Assembly (NCBI GenBank): GCA_016165875.1
Contig: JABBOT010000004.1
Location: 14,013,672 to 14,077,671, forward strand
Direction of reading: 5' to 3'
Length of the DNA: 64,000 bases
Source of the DNA: Acanthopleura granulata
Taxonomy: Eukaryota > Mollusca > Polyplacophora > Chitonida > Chitonidae
In this document: in pieces, positions 24,501 through 36,584 of the stretch
Numbering within the stretch: the first letter of the stretch is position 1
How the letters are laid out: every line of letters begins with the position of its first letter
Translations under genes and position numbers: made by a program
Notes under the pieces: generated by a model
Told to the model about the DNA's origin: nothing
The model's input: only the letters and a program-made list of their open reading frames with translations
Database searches by the model: none

Positions 24501-25684
24501 GTTTGTTGTTTCCTTTTTAAACCTGCTTAAACCTTATTTAAACCGAGCATTGCAGGTAACCATTTTACAGATACACTGCTGCCTCTATGTACTCTTGCCA
24601 AGCGTATAACTAAAGATGACCACTAACGGATGCAATACAACTATTTCGTAATTTTAATTTAAAAGTCCTCTTCATGGTGGTTAAGTTTCCTATAAAACCT
24701 GTTACAAAAGACCAACATAGCCTAAATGTTTGTTTATAGATCCAGATACTGATAGGATAATGAGGTTAACATCATTAAAGTTTTTTATTTAGCAGGTTAC
24801 CAGGGCAATCGGATGACCAAATTTATCGTCAGTGATTGATGGTGTCGTTATACGTCTATATGTACTCATGAGGTACCTTGTTGACACCTTCGAGGTTTTA
24901 ACTGTAATTGTGCCATGCTAAAGGAGAAACTTTGTGTGGGGGTGGGGTGGGGTGGGGTATTATTGATGCTTTGTCTCTCTGTCCATCTATCTACTAAGTA
25001 GATGTTGATGGATAACACCCAGTTAGACCTGCCGACATACCCTGCAAATTACCATTTTAATTTTAACAATTAACCTGTATATACTTTAGTGAATGAGATA
25101 TAATTCCCTTACAGTTTCAGTTAAAGTTTTAAAATATTTGTTGGAGCAACAAAGTGTGGTGGCGCAAACTCATCCAGTTTATGGATTTTTAAGGATTTCA
25201 AATGATGATTCATCCTCCAGTAACTGTTACTTTGGAAATATCCGCCAGTCTTTTGAAATTGTATTTCGTAAAATTGTCATGATCGTATTCCCTTCGTTTG
25301 TGCTTTTATCCAAATAACTCTTGCTACTGTCATCTTATATAGAATATTATGGCAACGATTAAATAAATAAATTTTCTGTACGACACCGATAGTCTATTTT
25401 CAATGGCAGTGTTGTTTAAAATACATCAGTTTTACAGTGCTTATTTTTAGCTGTATAAATGCGGTGTTGATCATCTAAGATGATCGCTCACTGACGCATT
25501 ATATTTTAACATGGACCTTCTATCTTTCAACGCGGGCCATTTACTTAACAAGGGGCCGGAGTGCGAAACGGCAACAAATTTACATATATATATATATGAG
25601 CGATGCAAAGTTGCGGTTGTTTTCCTATGTAATTTGGCCAAACCACTTTGCCGTACCGTATTTTCTCAAACATATTCCCTATAG

Positions 25685-25872
25685 CTACACCGAACACATC
25701 TTCCTCGGCTGTCACAGTTCCACTGGTAACAACTTCCAAGACAGTCTCACCGAAAACTTCCTCAAAAATCTCCTCGCCATCATCCTCAAAAGTTCTGTCG
25801 ACATCTTCTTCGAGATTTCCATCAACATCTTCCTTGAAAGTTCTGTCTACACCTTCCCCCAAGCTCCACTGA
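25685..25872 (+). CDS. Ser/Thr/Pro-rich exon, mucin-like, tentative
   Basis: After an acceptor (attccctatag) the frame compatible with the phase-1 exon at 24458-24500 encodes about 61 residues very rich in Ser, Thr, Pro and Lys (for example VTTSKTVSPKTSSKISSPSS), ending at TGA. Two repeats of about 48 bp beginning AAAGTTCTGTC occur at the end. If joined, the product would be a 76-residue secreted O-glycosylated peptide. The opposite strand is also open and acidic, and no donor or database family supports either reading, so the call is weak. Confidence 0.25.
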
Positions 25873-26204
25873 TCTCTTCCCCGAGGGGTTCGTCTTTCTG
25901 CGTCAGTCGAAGTTATGGCGGATGTTGGCACAGGTGGTATGTTTTGCTTCTTGCTGATGACACTTAACCATATAGTTGGGTTAAGTCTTCACCTGATAGT
26001 TTCTAGAGAGATTGTATTCTCTGAATTGTACCAAGTTTTACTATCATAAATGTGATCACTATGTTGCTGACACACAGAGGAATTAAGTGCAATATTTAAT
26101 CAAATGTTAAGTGCAATATTTAGGATCCAGCCGGATTTTTGCATCCTGACCTCTGTAACACGGAAGAAACCTCTGTATTCTTGAGTTAGCTTACGAAAGA
26201 CCAA

Positions 26205-26340
26205 AGGTATTCGCCCATACGGGTCGACATGTGCGACACAAGACAACCAATATAGCCCGGGTACACAGCGCATTGAAGAGATGCCCTCGAGTCCGTGTGT
26301 GGCGCTAGCACGCTAACCACTGAGCCACGGCTGTCCCAAC
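26205..26340 (-). mobile_element. RUDI-like SINE, 5' tRNA-like head only
   Basis: On the minus strand GGGACAGCCGTGGCTCAGTG and GTTAGCGTGCTAGCGCCACA match the heads of the SINE copies at 37.9 and 47.6 kb. The central and 3' parts are missing or decayed. Confidence 0.65.
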
Positions 26341-26748
26341 TGCTTAAAATTAATACACTTAGACATAACTTTGTGGTTTCAGGTGACACCATAACCAGTC
26401 GGAAAAATCCAGGTGTCGTGTTCATTCATCGATAATATCTACGGAAACAAATGAGTAATTTGGGGGTCCATGTGTATTGTTTTATTTCTCTTTGTCAAAT
26501 TGTTTTTAAGTTTGTCAATTTAACTTCATATCTCCAGTTAACTTGTGAATTACGCGTGGATATACATGATAATTTATAATGTTCATTAAAGTTTTTTATA
26601 TATGTTTATGAATTACTCTAGCGTGGCAAGAGAATGTATCCTGGGCCAAGGCATTTCTTGTTATAATTAAGATATTATTCTGAATTATGTTACTAATGCA
26701 GAAGTAAATTTCCTAGAGAGCAAACACACAAGATTAGGTATTTATGTA

Positions 26749-26754
26749 TTTATT
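26749..26754 (-). terminator. Candidate poly(A) signal of SLC46 gene
   Basis: AATAAA on the minus strand (TTTATT on plus), about 400 bp past the SLC46 stop codon at 27151. Confidence 0.35.
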
Positions 26755-27150
26755 AGCAAAGCCCCAAAACTTCTCTTTGTCAAAACATAGGAAAATGGTA
26801 TATCTAAATACAAATAAAGTAATGTTACTTTTCAGAAAACTTTAAAGAGATAATATAAAAGCACCAACAAATAAATAAATATGACAAACAGAAGTAAAAA
26901 ATAATATGCAGTGCTCATAGTGAGATTTTGCTGCAGAAGTCACAGATCTACACGTTTGCTGGTGTCAGATCTAACGGGATTGGTGCATTTGGAATTCGCT
27001 GTCACGCTACTTTATAAAGCTGCTTATTTCAGTTAGCTAACCGCGAATTACAGGAATGTATAATATCGAATGGCTGCCGTCACCACCCATTCGAGGGCTT
27101 CGAAACGCCCATGTACACATATGTATATACGTTCATGTTTGAACTCTAAT

Positions 27151-30100
27151 CTAGCTGTTACGTTGTGCGGACTTGTCTGGCAGCAGTGCAGTCGTTTCCT
27201 CGACATATGCAGTCACTTGTCGACTGGCCATCCGCGTCACCCAATATATCACCCTGAAAATAACAGCAACATTGCTAAGTAAATGTTATGGTTGGATACC
27301 TCAGGTATTTACAGACGCGGAGTAAAGAGATGTAAAGACACAAACTAAGAAAAATTTATAACATGCCTTCTTGTACGTTAAACTATACGAATTTCCTGAG
27401 TGTAAATAAGCAAATATTGGAGTTTCTGAAGTGCACGTCTTGTCACGTCATTTGGGATCCAACATAATAACAAATCTCTGGCATTTACAGAATATGTTTA
27501 ATTTACTGAATGAATTCTATGGTCAGTTATTAAAACCTTTGATCACTTCATCAGAGTAAGCCTCTCTTACCCGTAAATAAAGATAACAACGCTCAGTATT
27601 GCCGCCATTACGAAGAAGACGATCCCATGTTCTTCGTGTATAGTTGATTTGTAGACTGCATTGAAAAGAACCCCACCAGCCATCGTTGTGGCGGCCTCTG
27701 CACAGGCTATGCTGGCGAACATGCTGCCTATTGATTGAGCAACCAAGTGCGTGAAAAATTTGAAACATTTTAACGAAATGTTACATTGAAGTCTATCACA
27801 CTTTTATGCATGTGTATCTGTAGATTTATTCCAATCCCTCTCATATTTCTGTGTGTGTATATAGTAACTTTTAATGAATTCATAACGTTTGCATGGTCTT
27901 GTAAGCTCGCCTGTATGTCATCACAAGGTATGAGGAATTGATTGAGCAACCAAGAACTGCAGTGGGATAATTGAAACATTTAAAAAATGATACATTGAAA
28001 AATAATCTACCACACTTATATGTATGTTTTTCTGTAGATTTATTTCGATCCCTCTTATATTTAGGTGTGTATATATCGTATCTTTTAATGAATTCATAAA
28101 GTTTGTGTGGTCTGGTAAGCTCACCTGTCAACGAATATTTAAAGTGTGCAAGTGAAACTTGATGTACTGCAGGCTTAAGATGTAAACAAAGTTGATTGTG
28201 TCAACTTCTAGGTAACGTTGTGGATATTGCATTTTAAGGCACTGTGTTACAGCCAGCCATTCCATGTACAGCTTGAGTCTTGTAATATATATATGCTACT
28301 ACACACAATGTTACTCTAAATATCGAGGATGACATAGGTGTGCAACAGTTGATGCTTGCCTGCTCTGAGTCATAGCATTTACGAAGGACTGTGGCTTCTG
28401 AGAATATACTTGAATTATTTATAAGGAAGGAAGGTCTGTATGTGAATTGTGTACAGTTCTTGACGACCTATGCTCACAGACAGCAACATGGCGCCTGGAT
28501 TGAACCTTTGCCTTTTTTGTTGTACCAGAGTATTTATGGATGGTTTAATGGTATTCCTCAGTGGATTGACCCTGTGCGTACATATTCAGAGTGACTAAAA
28601 ATAACCTTGTGACAGAAGCTATTGAATTAGAGAACTGAATGGAGTTAGGAGTCTAGTTCATGTGATAGAACGTTCATTCAACGTGTTGTGGTAACTCTAT
28701 ACATTCATTTAAATATATTTGTAACCATGTAATCGATTTATTGCTATATGTATTCCCATATTGTTTTTGTACGTGTTGGTATTTAAAGTATAAATTTATT
28801 TAAATTATTGAAAATGTTCAGACTGAACTATCTGGGGGTGTTGTAATTTGGATGCACCAGAAGTTAAAATCTACATCCGTAACTATTTATGCATAGTGTT
28901 AAAGGACTCACCCATGTACTCTGGGGCCGTAGATTTAGACATAATTGATCTGGTCATGGCCATCAGCCCTATCCCGGGCATGGCGACAACAGCCACTGGA
29001 AAGGGAATATCTCTAAAATTAATAAAATCTGTCGTGTGAATTTTAGCCTTCTTGTTCATTTTCTTCAAATGATAACTCGTATTCAAAATTATGTACTAAA
29101 AGAAATAATAAGGGGAATGATCATCGTTAATTTTAGACTATAGTAACACAATGTAGATCAATATATTTGTTTGGTGGCCAGTGGTTGGCCTGGTAGCGCA
29201 GTACAATGCTGCAAATACGGTTGCGTGAGTCCAGGTTCACCTCATGTTGTCTTCCACTCTGGTCGTAGGTGGGAAGGCCTGCCAGCATTAAGCGGATGGT
29301 CGCTGATTTTCCCCAGGCTCTGTTCGGTATACTCAAGGTTCTGTCCAGTTTTCTCCGAAAGCTAAATATTATCAGTGCGGCGCAAAACACCAATCAAACA
29401 CACAAATATAATATATTGCTTTTTGATATAGGAATCAAGATAACTTACCTGCATACATTTCAAGGTCCGTCTCCGCAAACCCTTGTAAAACAAATGATGC
29501 TATTCTGGCTAAACCACAGGTTACAGCAATTCCGACATCTCCCAGACAGCACTGCATCAGTCGAATAACACATGTGGCCGCCAGAGCCGAACAAACCGAT
29601 TTCACGCTACCAAAATAGCCTATTTTTATGGAATCCCAACAAAATGGGCGATTCTTCACGTAAAGGGTTTCTACACCTAATGAGCCTATGAAGGTAATAG
29701 ATGTTAAAAAGAAGGCTGTCCAACACAGTAAGAGCTTACACCGGATTAAACTCTCACCCTCAACGAAATAGACGCGGAAGACTCTTCCTAGAGCTGATGC
29801 AAAAGGTGCAACATTTGGCTTCTCTTTTGGTGCCTCTGGTTTAGTCTCAGGTAACGCCATTGCGATGGTTACAATATTTATCACAGATATGCCAGTGACC
29901 AGCAAATTCGGATACGTGTATCCACAAGAACTGATCATATAACCCAAAAGTAAACTGCCGACACCAGCGGAAAGTATTGTTGAAGCCTCGATGATAGAGA
30001 TTAAGAAGGACCTGCGTTTGTCCCCAGATGTTAGATCAGAGGACCCAGCAAAGGCGGCCAGTAAGAAGCAAGAAAACCCACCACTTATTCCTTCAATTAA

Positions 30101-30628
30101 GTGCCCAATTAAAAGATAATATAACGAGAGGGACCATTGACTCACAACAGCGTAGGCGATTGAGCGAATGATAATGCCACAAACTGGCAAAGCGAAGAGA
30201 AATCGCCTGCCCAGCCGATCGGAGAGGGAGCCAAATACAAGACAGGCTATCAAGGATGGTATCCCCGTGGCCACAGACAAATATATCTGTATTTCGGCCG
30301 CTTTTTCCTCCACTTGTTCTAGGTCATTGTACCGACTACTGTTTTTATCAGTGTCACAAACAGATAGATTGGAGACGGTAGAATCATTGTGATCAGCATC
30401 GACACGGAAAAATACAAACTGTACGCTAAGAGAGCTCTGAATTGCAGCGGCAAATATAAACAAAAACGTCACAACATTGATGAGGATTACACCTCCGAAT
30501 CGTCGGGGGACCGGATGGGTGCCTCTAGGCAAAGTGGAGACTGATGAGTGGTCATCGTCAGACCCATGGTTCACCTGTTGATCCTCATAAGTATCCATAC
30601 CGGCGTCGCTCGGACTCGGACCTCCCAT
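27151..30628 (-). CDS. SLC46A: SLC46-family major-facilitator transporter (four exons, complete)
   Basis: Membrane transporter of the SLC46 family, which includes the proton-coupled folate transporter and the lysosomal SLC46A3; the substrate here cannot be assigned. Exons (minus): 30628-29449, 29010-28912, 27727-27571, 27253-27151; phases 1, 1, 2 fit and the sum is 512 codons plus stop. After an acidic, Ser-rich N-terminal tail of about 45 residues comes the first membrane segment, then a loop with three N-glycosylation sequons (NDS, NLS, NSS) and a Cys, then the MFS signature GSLSDRLGRR, and a second loop Cys in RPFCWD that matches the disulphide partner position in PCFT. Exon 2 carries MSKSTAPEYMG, exon 3 SMFASIACAEAATTMAGG, both typical of SLC46 helices 10-11. 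The last exon ends with a cytoplasmic tail including ETTALLPDKS, where the acidic di-Leu pattern would suit lysosomal sorting (inference). ATG 30628 is the first in frame; an earlier TTG is not used. Confidence 0.9.
27731..28130. repeat. Two-copy tandem duplication of about 205 bp in SLC46 intron 3
   Basis: ATTGATTGAGCAACCAAG begins both copies (27731 and 27940). Both continue through TTGAAACATTT, ACATTGAA, TGTAGATTTATT and TTTTAATGAATTCATAA to GTAAGCTC. The first copy starts 3 bp from exon 3, so the duplication includes the acceptor region of that exon; the second copy has lost the AG. The copies are about 80% alike. Confidence 0.8.
29170..29405 (+). mobile_element. RUDI-like SINE in SLC46 intron 1, near full length
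   Basis: Plus strand order: tRNA-like head with GGTAGCGCAGTAC, then GTGAGTCCAGGTTCACCTCA, GGAAGGCCTGCCAGCATTAA, GCGGATGGTCGC, TTTTCCCCAGGCTCTG, and a 3' end CGGCGCAAAACACCAATCAA. Substantially diverged from the copies at 37.8 and 47.4 kb. Confidence 0.75.
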
Positions 30629-30695
30629 ACAGAGTTCGGTATAACTGTCACCATAATCCCCCAACTTACGAAAAATCTTGCTTCGTGCCGCCAGT

Positions 30696-30743
30696 TCAGT
30701 GGCTGGAAGTAGCTAATCTGGCCATTTCCACAGCACTTGGCAT
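30696..30743 (-). other. Upstream ORF in the SLC46 leader
   Basis: If transcription starts about 30 bp past the TATA box at 30792-30800, the leader contains ATG at 30743 opening a 15-codon ORF (MPSAVEMARLATSSH) that stops before the main start at 30628. A second in-frame ATG at 30725 has a good context. It could damp translation of the transporter. Confidence 0.35.
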
Positions 30744-30791
30744 TGCCGTCAGGTGAACGAATACAGACTAAAATGTCCGATCACTACTGAG

Positions 30792-30801
30792 CTATATATA
30801 A
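30792..30801 (-). promoter_or_regulatory. TATA box of the SLC46 gene
   Basis: TTATATATAG on the minus strand, about 165 bp upstream of the start codon at 30628; no intron is needed between them. Confidence 0.5.
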
Positions 30802-32244
30802 GCACTTGTTTGGCTTCGCTGAACCAGCTGTGTCAATATAGTAACCTGAAAAATGAACCGCACATATGTTGGTACAAACTATTAAGTAGAGCAAGTCGGC
30901 GGATCTAAATGTGTGAAAGCCTGCAGGCATTCAGGCTGCGCTGCCTGGAGTGAGAATGAGGTCGCTATATACAGAGCGAGGCATGCTGACAATGGACGTT
31001 CGACCTAGTCTGTTTACTTACATCTACTTCGGGGTGGGCGCGTGCACACTTGCGGTGCAGACTGTTCAAGAGTTAAATTATGAACCATGATTGCCGGTCA
31101 CATGTCCCCAAATCTTCCGGTTTAACGGTTCGCCCATTTCAGAGTTAAACGTACATAGCCTGATGAATTTAATAAACGAGTTAGCCCACATGGTCTTGGG
31201 TGATTAAGCTACATATGAGTGATGCGGAAATGCAGGCGGCAAAGTCGTGTAGGTACTAACCTACACAGTGTGGTTATGTGAAAAGAACTTACTATTGTCC
31301 ACATTTCAAATTACATTTTATCCTATATGTTCTATTGCACCAAGAACATGGAAATGTTAGCAGTATGATAGAGGTGCTATTCCGACGATATATGATGCCA
31401 TTTTGTACATCCTTTATAATCTCCCAATGACACAGACTTAGAAAAGTATAAATTGCTTATACCATATCAACTATGATGTATATGCTATTTTGTACACATC
31501 CTATTTTGTACATCCATCTGTATAAACTGTTTATATCCAAATGGCATTGACTAACAGTTAAGTTTTGTAAGTTTCAAATCCTTAGGTTATCGTTTAGTAA
31601 TGTGAAGGTGTGTTATGATTCAATATTATTATAACCTGAATTAGAATAACCTATCTTTGAACACAAGGCCGTGTTGTTTCATCCTGTATACAATCCCTGG
31701 AAAGGGAGTTTTCTAGATTCAAACTGATACCACTTTTGTCAGTCCCTTAATTGGTTGTAATGATTAAGCCAAGGACAAAGACGGCAGCACCGTTTAGGTG
31801 GTTCTACTGTTTTAATGTGTTAAACATCAGTCCTTAAGTTGATCAGTACATAAAAACCTTCCTGGCAGCCATGCATATCTTAGAATATTCCACACAAACA
31901 AATAAATAGCAGACCCTATGTGCTCTATACAGAATCTTATTCTAAGCACACATGCGGTCAGGAGACAAAAATGATCTATGACTGAGTTCCGAAAACCATT
32001 TGAAAGCCTACTGAGAGTGGGAACCCAAGGTTGGGAGTCATACAGATATATAAAGAAAAGTTGGTTAGATATATTTAAGACGTAAGTCGTAAAGTACATA
32101 AATGTGAGATAATTGTAACGAGGACGTGTATAACATAAATAAATGGAGATAATATTTAAAATAATTACAGTTTTTATTTCCAACCTAGATATTTTGTCAC
32201 AACTGCATTTATTTGTATTTGTTTGTCAGGGAACTTAATATTAA
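30802..32244. other. Intergenic, no gene recognised
   Basis: Upstream flank of SLC46. At about 31395-31545 the block ATTTTGTACA...ATCC followed by TATAAA(T/C)TG occurs twice, an old duplication of about 105 bp. The 118-codon minus ORF at 31827-32183 has no coding character. Confidence 0.35.
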
Positions 32245-32280
32245 TATATTTATTCTTGAGATCGGCGGAAAACACCAATC

Positions 32281-32310
<30 letters not shown>
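32245..32310 (+). mobile_element. RUDI-like SINE 3' tail fragment
   Basis: TATTCTTGAGATCGGCGGAAAACACCAATCAA is shared with the SINE 3' end (here 66 bp only), followed by eight AAAT units. Confidence 0.7.
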
Positions 32311-32311
<1 letters not shown>

Positions 32312-32917
32312 GGTATAAATATAATTCAATACTGAAGAGGTAAGTTTACGTGGCATACACATTTAATTGTCACGTGCATAGACTTTATATAATTTCCATT
32401 CAGCAAGACCTTTAGATGATGTCGTTCTTGGGGTAACCAAATGTACAACCGAAGTTATTTAAGAAAAGGGGTCTATACACACCATGTAATGCGCCATTTT
32501 AGAGAAACCGGATACACGATGTCGCTTCATCAGATTCGACCACAACTGGAATTCTAGAAACGATACAAAACCAAAAGATGAAAGAAACTACACATTTGTG
32601 CTGTGCCTGGCAATGGTAAAAAAATGGCTTGAAAACTCATGGATCCAGATCAAAACCGTGATAACCACCAACATGTAAGGAAGTGGTACATACATATTTA
32701 TCCAGATCGGTGCATAACCGATTGCAAAGTTGTCAACAAACACAGGCAAATGTACGCCGGTAAAAACATGTCAACCTTGATGGAGACAAAACAAAGACTA
32801 TGATAGCTATGAGGTAAAACTATGATAACAGGGTTCAGTATGCACTGAAAGACTACTAACGCTGTCCCGACCCATTTTCACCACTGTCAGCGAAAAGCAA
32901 GGCAAAATTATGGCAAC

Positions 32918-35835
32918 ATCCCGTCAACTTTCGCCCACTGCCCTTCAAGAGGGATAAGTTCTTCTCTTATGTATGGAAATGCTCCACAGCAAATTTATAG
33001 TGGACAGGACTCGGGAGTTTAAGGTACTGAACAATAAACTTCGTGGTCGTTTACATCATATATTCTAGATGATCGTTCAAATGACACTTGAAAGATGGCA
33101 GACAAGAGAGGATCGAAACAGTATTTATGACAGTCCATTATCTCAAGAAGTACCGGTACCAATTTTAGACCTATTTTATTTTTAAAATGAAATTTTTGCA
33201 TTCCCAAATATAAAATTACGAGGCATGATGGTCAAAGGTCAATACATTATTCATCGTATCAATCATAACAAAATGTGATATTATGTCATAAGAAAATGTA
33301 TTGCTGGTCATGAATGCTGTGAGTTCAAGTTCAGCTCATGCTGGCTTCCTCTCCGGCCATACATGGGTGTCAGCAACCTATGGATGGTCGTGGGTTTCCC
33401 CCTTGCTCTGCCCGGTTTTCTCTCATGATAATGTTGGAAGTCGTCGTATACGTGAAATATCTTTGAGTACGGCGTAAAACACCGATCAAATAAATAAACA
33501 ATTACACGTCATGAATGATAACTTATACATAAGAATAAAATCAAGCTTCAACTGTAACTTTTTATGTGATGAAAGTGATCAATCGTTCCAATACACGTTT
33601 CTGTCAATGGGATCTGAATATACAGTTGGAGTGTGAGGTAGGAGCTAAAGTTGTCCTAAAATAAATGATTATCAATTATTCATGCTACCGGTGTTTAAAA
33701 ACCCACAAATAATGCTTTGATAATTTGTTCAACATTCTTACCTTAGTGTTAGTGTGTCCATGTTAGTGTAATTTATTTGGCAAGACAATTTGCAAATTAT
33801 CTTGTAACCCCCTCGCCCCCCCAAACATACATACATACAAACTGTAACAAAACTAAACATCTACACGTTTTGTGTACTAGACAGAAAAGGAGTACACAAA
33901 TGTTGTAGATCTTAAATTTTGCTACAGTTTGTGTTGCTATCGTACACAGTCGATTCTTAAAAAGTAAGTTTTAGAAACTTTAATTTAATTTAATTTTTAG
34001 AGCATAAAAGTAAACATTTTAAAATTAGTTTTATGATATTTCAAGTATGTTATATATATGCATAGGCACATGTAGTAAGTTTATAACGAACGAGGCTCTG
34101 GCTCGATTATAAAAAAGTAAACCACGGCTTCGTTTTTATATTGTGTAAAGTGCTTTGTATTAGAAACTTACAGTCTTTAATACGTTTTTATTTAGTGGAA
34201 TTTTCCCCTATTTTCTCCACACAGCTGTTATATCGACGGAGATATCAAGATAACACGGTATGTGGCTATAGGGCAATACCTCGCTCGGAAGTTCAACTTT
34301 GGTATGTTTACTACGGCTATTTTTTCTAGATCACGCTATTCATTAACAAAACTACGGAAGCATGGAAGGGACAAAAATTGTGCTTTTATTGTTAATATAA
34401 CAAAAGATAATTTGGTACATTGTTTTCATTGTGGAGGTATTTTTGTCTTGCGTGTACCAACAATACACCAAAAGATCTTTTACTCTTAACTGTCAAAGTT
34501 ATAGAGAAAAGAATTTTTCGTTTTGAAAGCTCAAGAAAGAGAATTGTTTTATTGCTGGTACTACATCTAGAATTCCCTAAATGACAAATGCGAGAGCTGT
34601 ATGGTGGAACTGTATGGGTTTCAAATGCTTACTTTTACTTGATATTTTGTGGTATTATATCCGACTTAATTAGCCAATTAAACAACATTTTGTGTGTGGA
34701 TGTGCACGTGCCACCTCTGATGAGTGCGATGACAGTCGGGGGGGTGAAAGATTGAAATACTTAGGCCTATAAATGTCATGTATTTTTATGTGAGGTGCAG
34801 CTACGAGTGAAAGATTCTCTTTTCTGAGCTTTCACAAAGAACATTCTTTTTCTTCTTAATTGTAGCAGAGCAGAGTAAAAGAATGGAAAAAGTCAGTTTT
34901 TCCTCCCTAATGGTAACAATTTATGAAATTGTCTTTTTTACATTGAAAAAATTGGTTTGCCATGTCCTTTCCACGTTTCCGCATAGATAGCACAAAACAT
35001 TGATTCATTTTTTCTCTGAAATAAATATATTTAAAGTGTATAAACTAGTCCTCACTGAATTAGAATTTCACAGATCACAAGATACAAGAATTGGCCGGAT
35101 AAACTATGATATCAGTATTGCGTTTCTTCACCAATAGTGGCCTTTAAAGAAAAAGGCCGCATTCGACATGCAGGATAACTTACTCCATGTAGCAGTAAAT
35201 CTACAGACAAGATGTGCTCAACTGTGTTACTGAGCGGATTTTGTAGGTATTATTTAAGTGTGTTACTAACCTATATAATGTGTTTGCAATGTAATTTGGT
35301 TCACAGTATCTGCAAAGTTACATCCAGGTGGTTATATAGAGTGTCCTCAAACACTACATGTGCCGAAACAAGCTCAATCCAATCATTAACGCCCAGGGTT
35401 TAGATATGGACATTCATTTTTATTTTATCAACTGAAGTATAAATGGATATAGTTACAAAAGAATATAAATGACAAGGCCAAATATGACAAAGTTAAACCA
35501 CGCCTGAAGAAGCATTGGATTAAAAATTTCTCATCTTAGCTAATGCGAGGTTTTATAAAGTTTACAGTTTCGTCGTGCAAAGGAATTGCTTTCAGGTGTT
35601 TGCATTCTTTCTGGTATTGTAGATCAATTTTGTTGACTTTCACCTTTATGAAGGTATTTCCATCAACACCATTCTCGACCCCTCATGCCTGGACGACTTC
35701 CCCAATCTGCAGGCTTTTCTCAGTCGGATTGAGGACTTACCTGGGGTGAAGGAGTACCTGACCTCTCCTGGATTTGTCAAAGAAGCACTTGTTGGGCCAG
35801 GAGCATCTTTTGGTTATGTGCCCCACAAGCAATGA
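32918..35835 (+). pseudogene. Mu-class GST pseudogene (duplicon 1)
   Basis: Remains of the gene that is intact at 39345-42028. Exon 1 (32918-32953) has lost its ATG (ATC), its catalytic-Tyr codon is CAC, and its donor GT is AT. Exons 2 and 3 are deleted together. Exon 4 (34225-34301) lacks 5 bp near its start, breaking the frame, and has other changes. Exon 5 (35138-35242) has a 4-bp insertion and further indels with stops. Exon 6 is missing. Exon 7 (35623-35835), however, keeps its acceptor, full frame and stop, and differs from the intact copy at only 3 of 213 positions. I do not offer a repaired reading. The contrast in decay suggests gene conversion of exon 7 or its continued use. Confidence 0.88.
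33317..33507 (+). mobile_element. RUDI-like SINE with 10-bp target duplication (intron of GST pseudogene)
   Basis: GTCATGAATG occurs at 33307-33316 and 33508-33517, directly flanking the element. Inside, TCATGCTGGCTTCCTCTCC, GGATGGTCGTGGGTTTCCCC and GAGTACGGCGTAAAACACC are in order, ending AAATAAATAA. The head is truncated. No counterpart at the matching place in duplicon 2. Confidence 0.85.
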
Positions 35836-36105
35836 ATGGATCAGATGTCGACGATATTTAGAATATTTTGAAGTTTTACACACGGTGAAGTGGAACAATT
35901 ACATGACATTAGCAATTTTACACATACTCGATGAAGTTTGTAATTTTGATGATATCTAACGGACAGATTGCTTGCTTAAGACCTCGTGAGTTATCAGAAC
36001 AAAAGACTAAAATCATCTAGTGTTGATCCTGAATGAGTTATGTCCACCATAAAAATAAATCAGTCAAAGAACTAGCATTATAGTGCACAGTTAGAAAAAG
36101 GGTTT

Positions 36106-36237
36106 CATTTATTTATGCATTTATTTGATTGGCGTTTTACGCCGTACTCAAGAATATTTCACCTATAGGAGTTGGCCAGAATTATGGTGGGAGGAAACGG
36201 GGCACAGCCCGGGGGATACCCACGACCATCCGCAAGT
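36106..36237 (-). mobile_element. RUDI-like SINE, 5'-truncated, inserted in duplicon 1
   Basis: Minus-strand 3' part with TACGGCGTAAAACGCC, TTCCTCCCACCATAATTCTG and GGATGGTCGTGGGTATCC. It is flanked by similar AAAAAGG(G)TTT sequences at about 36097-36105 and 36240-36249; duplicon 2 has a single uninterrupted AAAAAAAGGTTTGGC at about 42390, an empty site. Confidence 0.75.
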
Positions 36238-36584
36238 TAAAAAAGGTTTGAGTGGAAAGGGCCTCCAAGCCCGTGACAAAATGTGCTGACCACACCTTTC
36301 TGATGTCATGCCTTAACCACTACCATTATTTTTGAAAGAATCAAATGTCGGTGCGTTGAAATCTTTTGATCTCATAATATCCCTCATTCATTCGTCACTC
36401 ATGGCAAATCCTAGACAATTTGAGTTTTAGTTGCCAAAGAGCACACACAATGCGTTAGTGCACTTATAACACTGGTTGGCCTGTGAAGAGAACAACCATG
36501 GAATGGAAGACCTGGGTTATTTGCCTGGAAACCTTTGTGATATCAGGCGATAAACAAGGTAATAGCGTCGTTATATCAGATGTG

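Larger units (their letters stand above)
25880..27150. other. Intergenic; 3' flank of SLC46 gene
   Basis: Contains a SINE head at 26.2 kb and the probable SLC46 poly(A) signal at 26.75 kb. Otherwise AT-rich with no exon seen. Confidence 0.35.

Noticed and set aside
24780..24845. Candidate second exon after the signal peptide (ttttatttagcag acceptor)
   Set aside because: In the required phase it stops after about 14 codons and no good donor precedes the stop.
27880..28131. Minus-strand ORFs of 67-83 codons
   Set aside because: They lie in the duplicated SLC46 intron sequence and are not shared in frame by the two copies.
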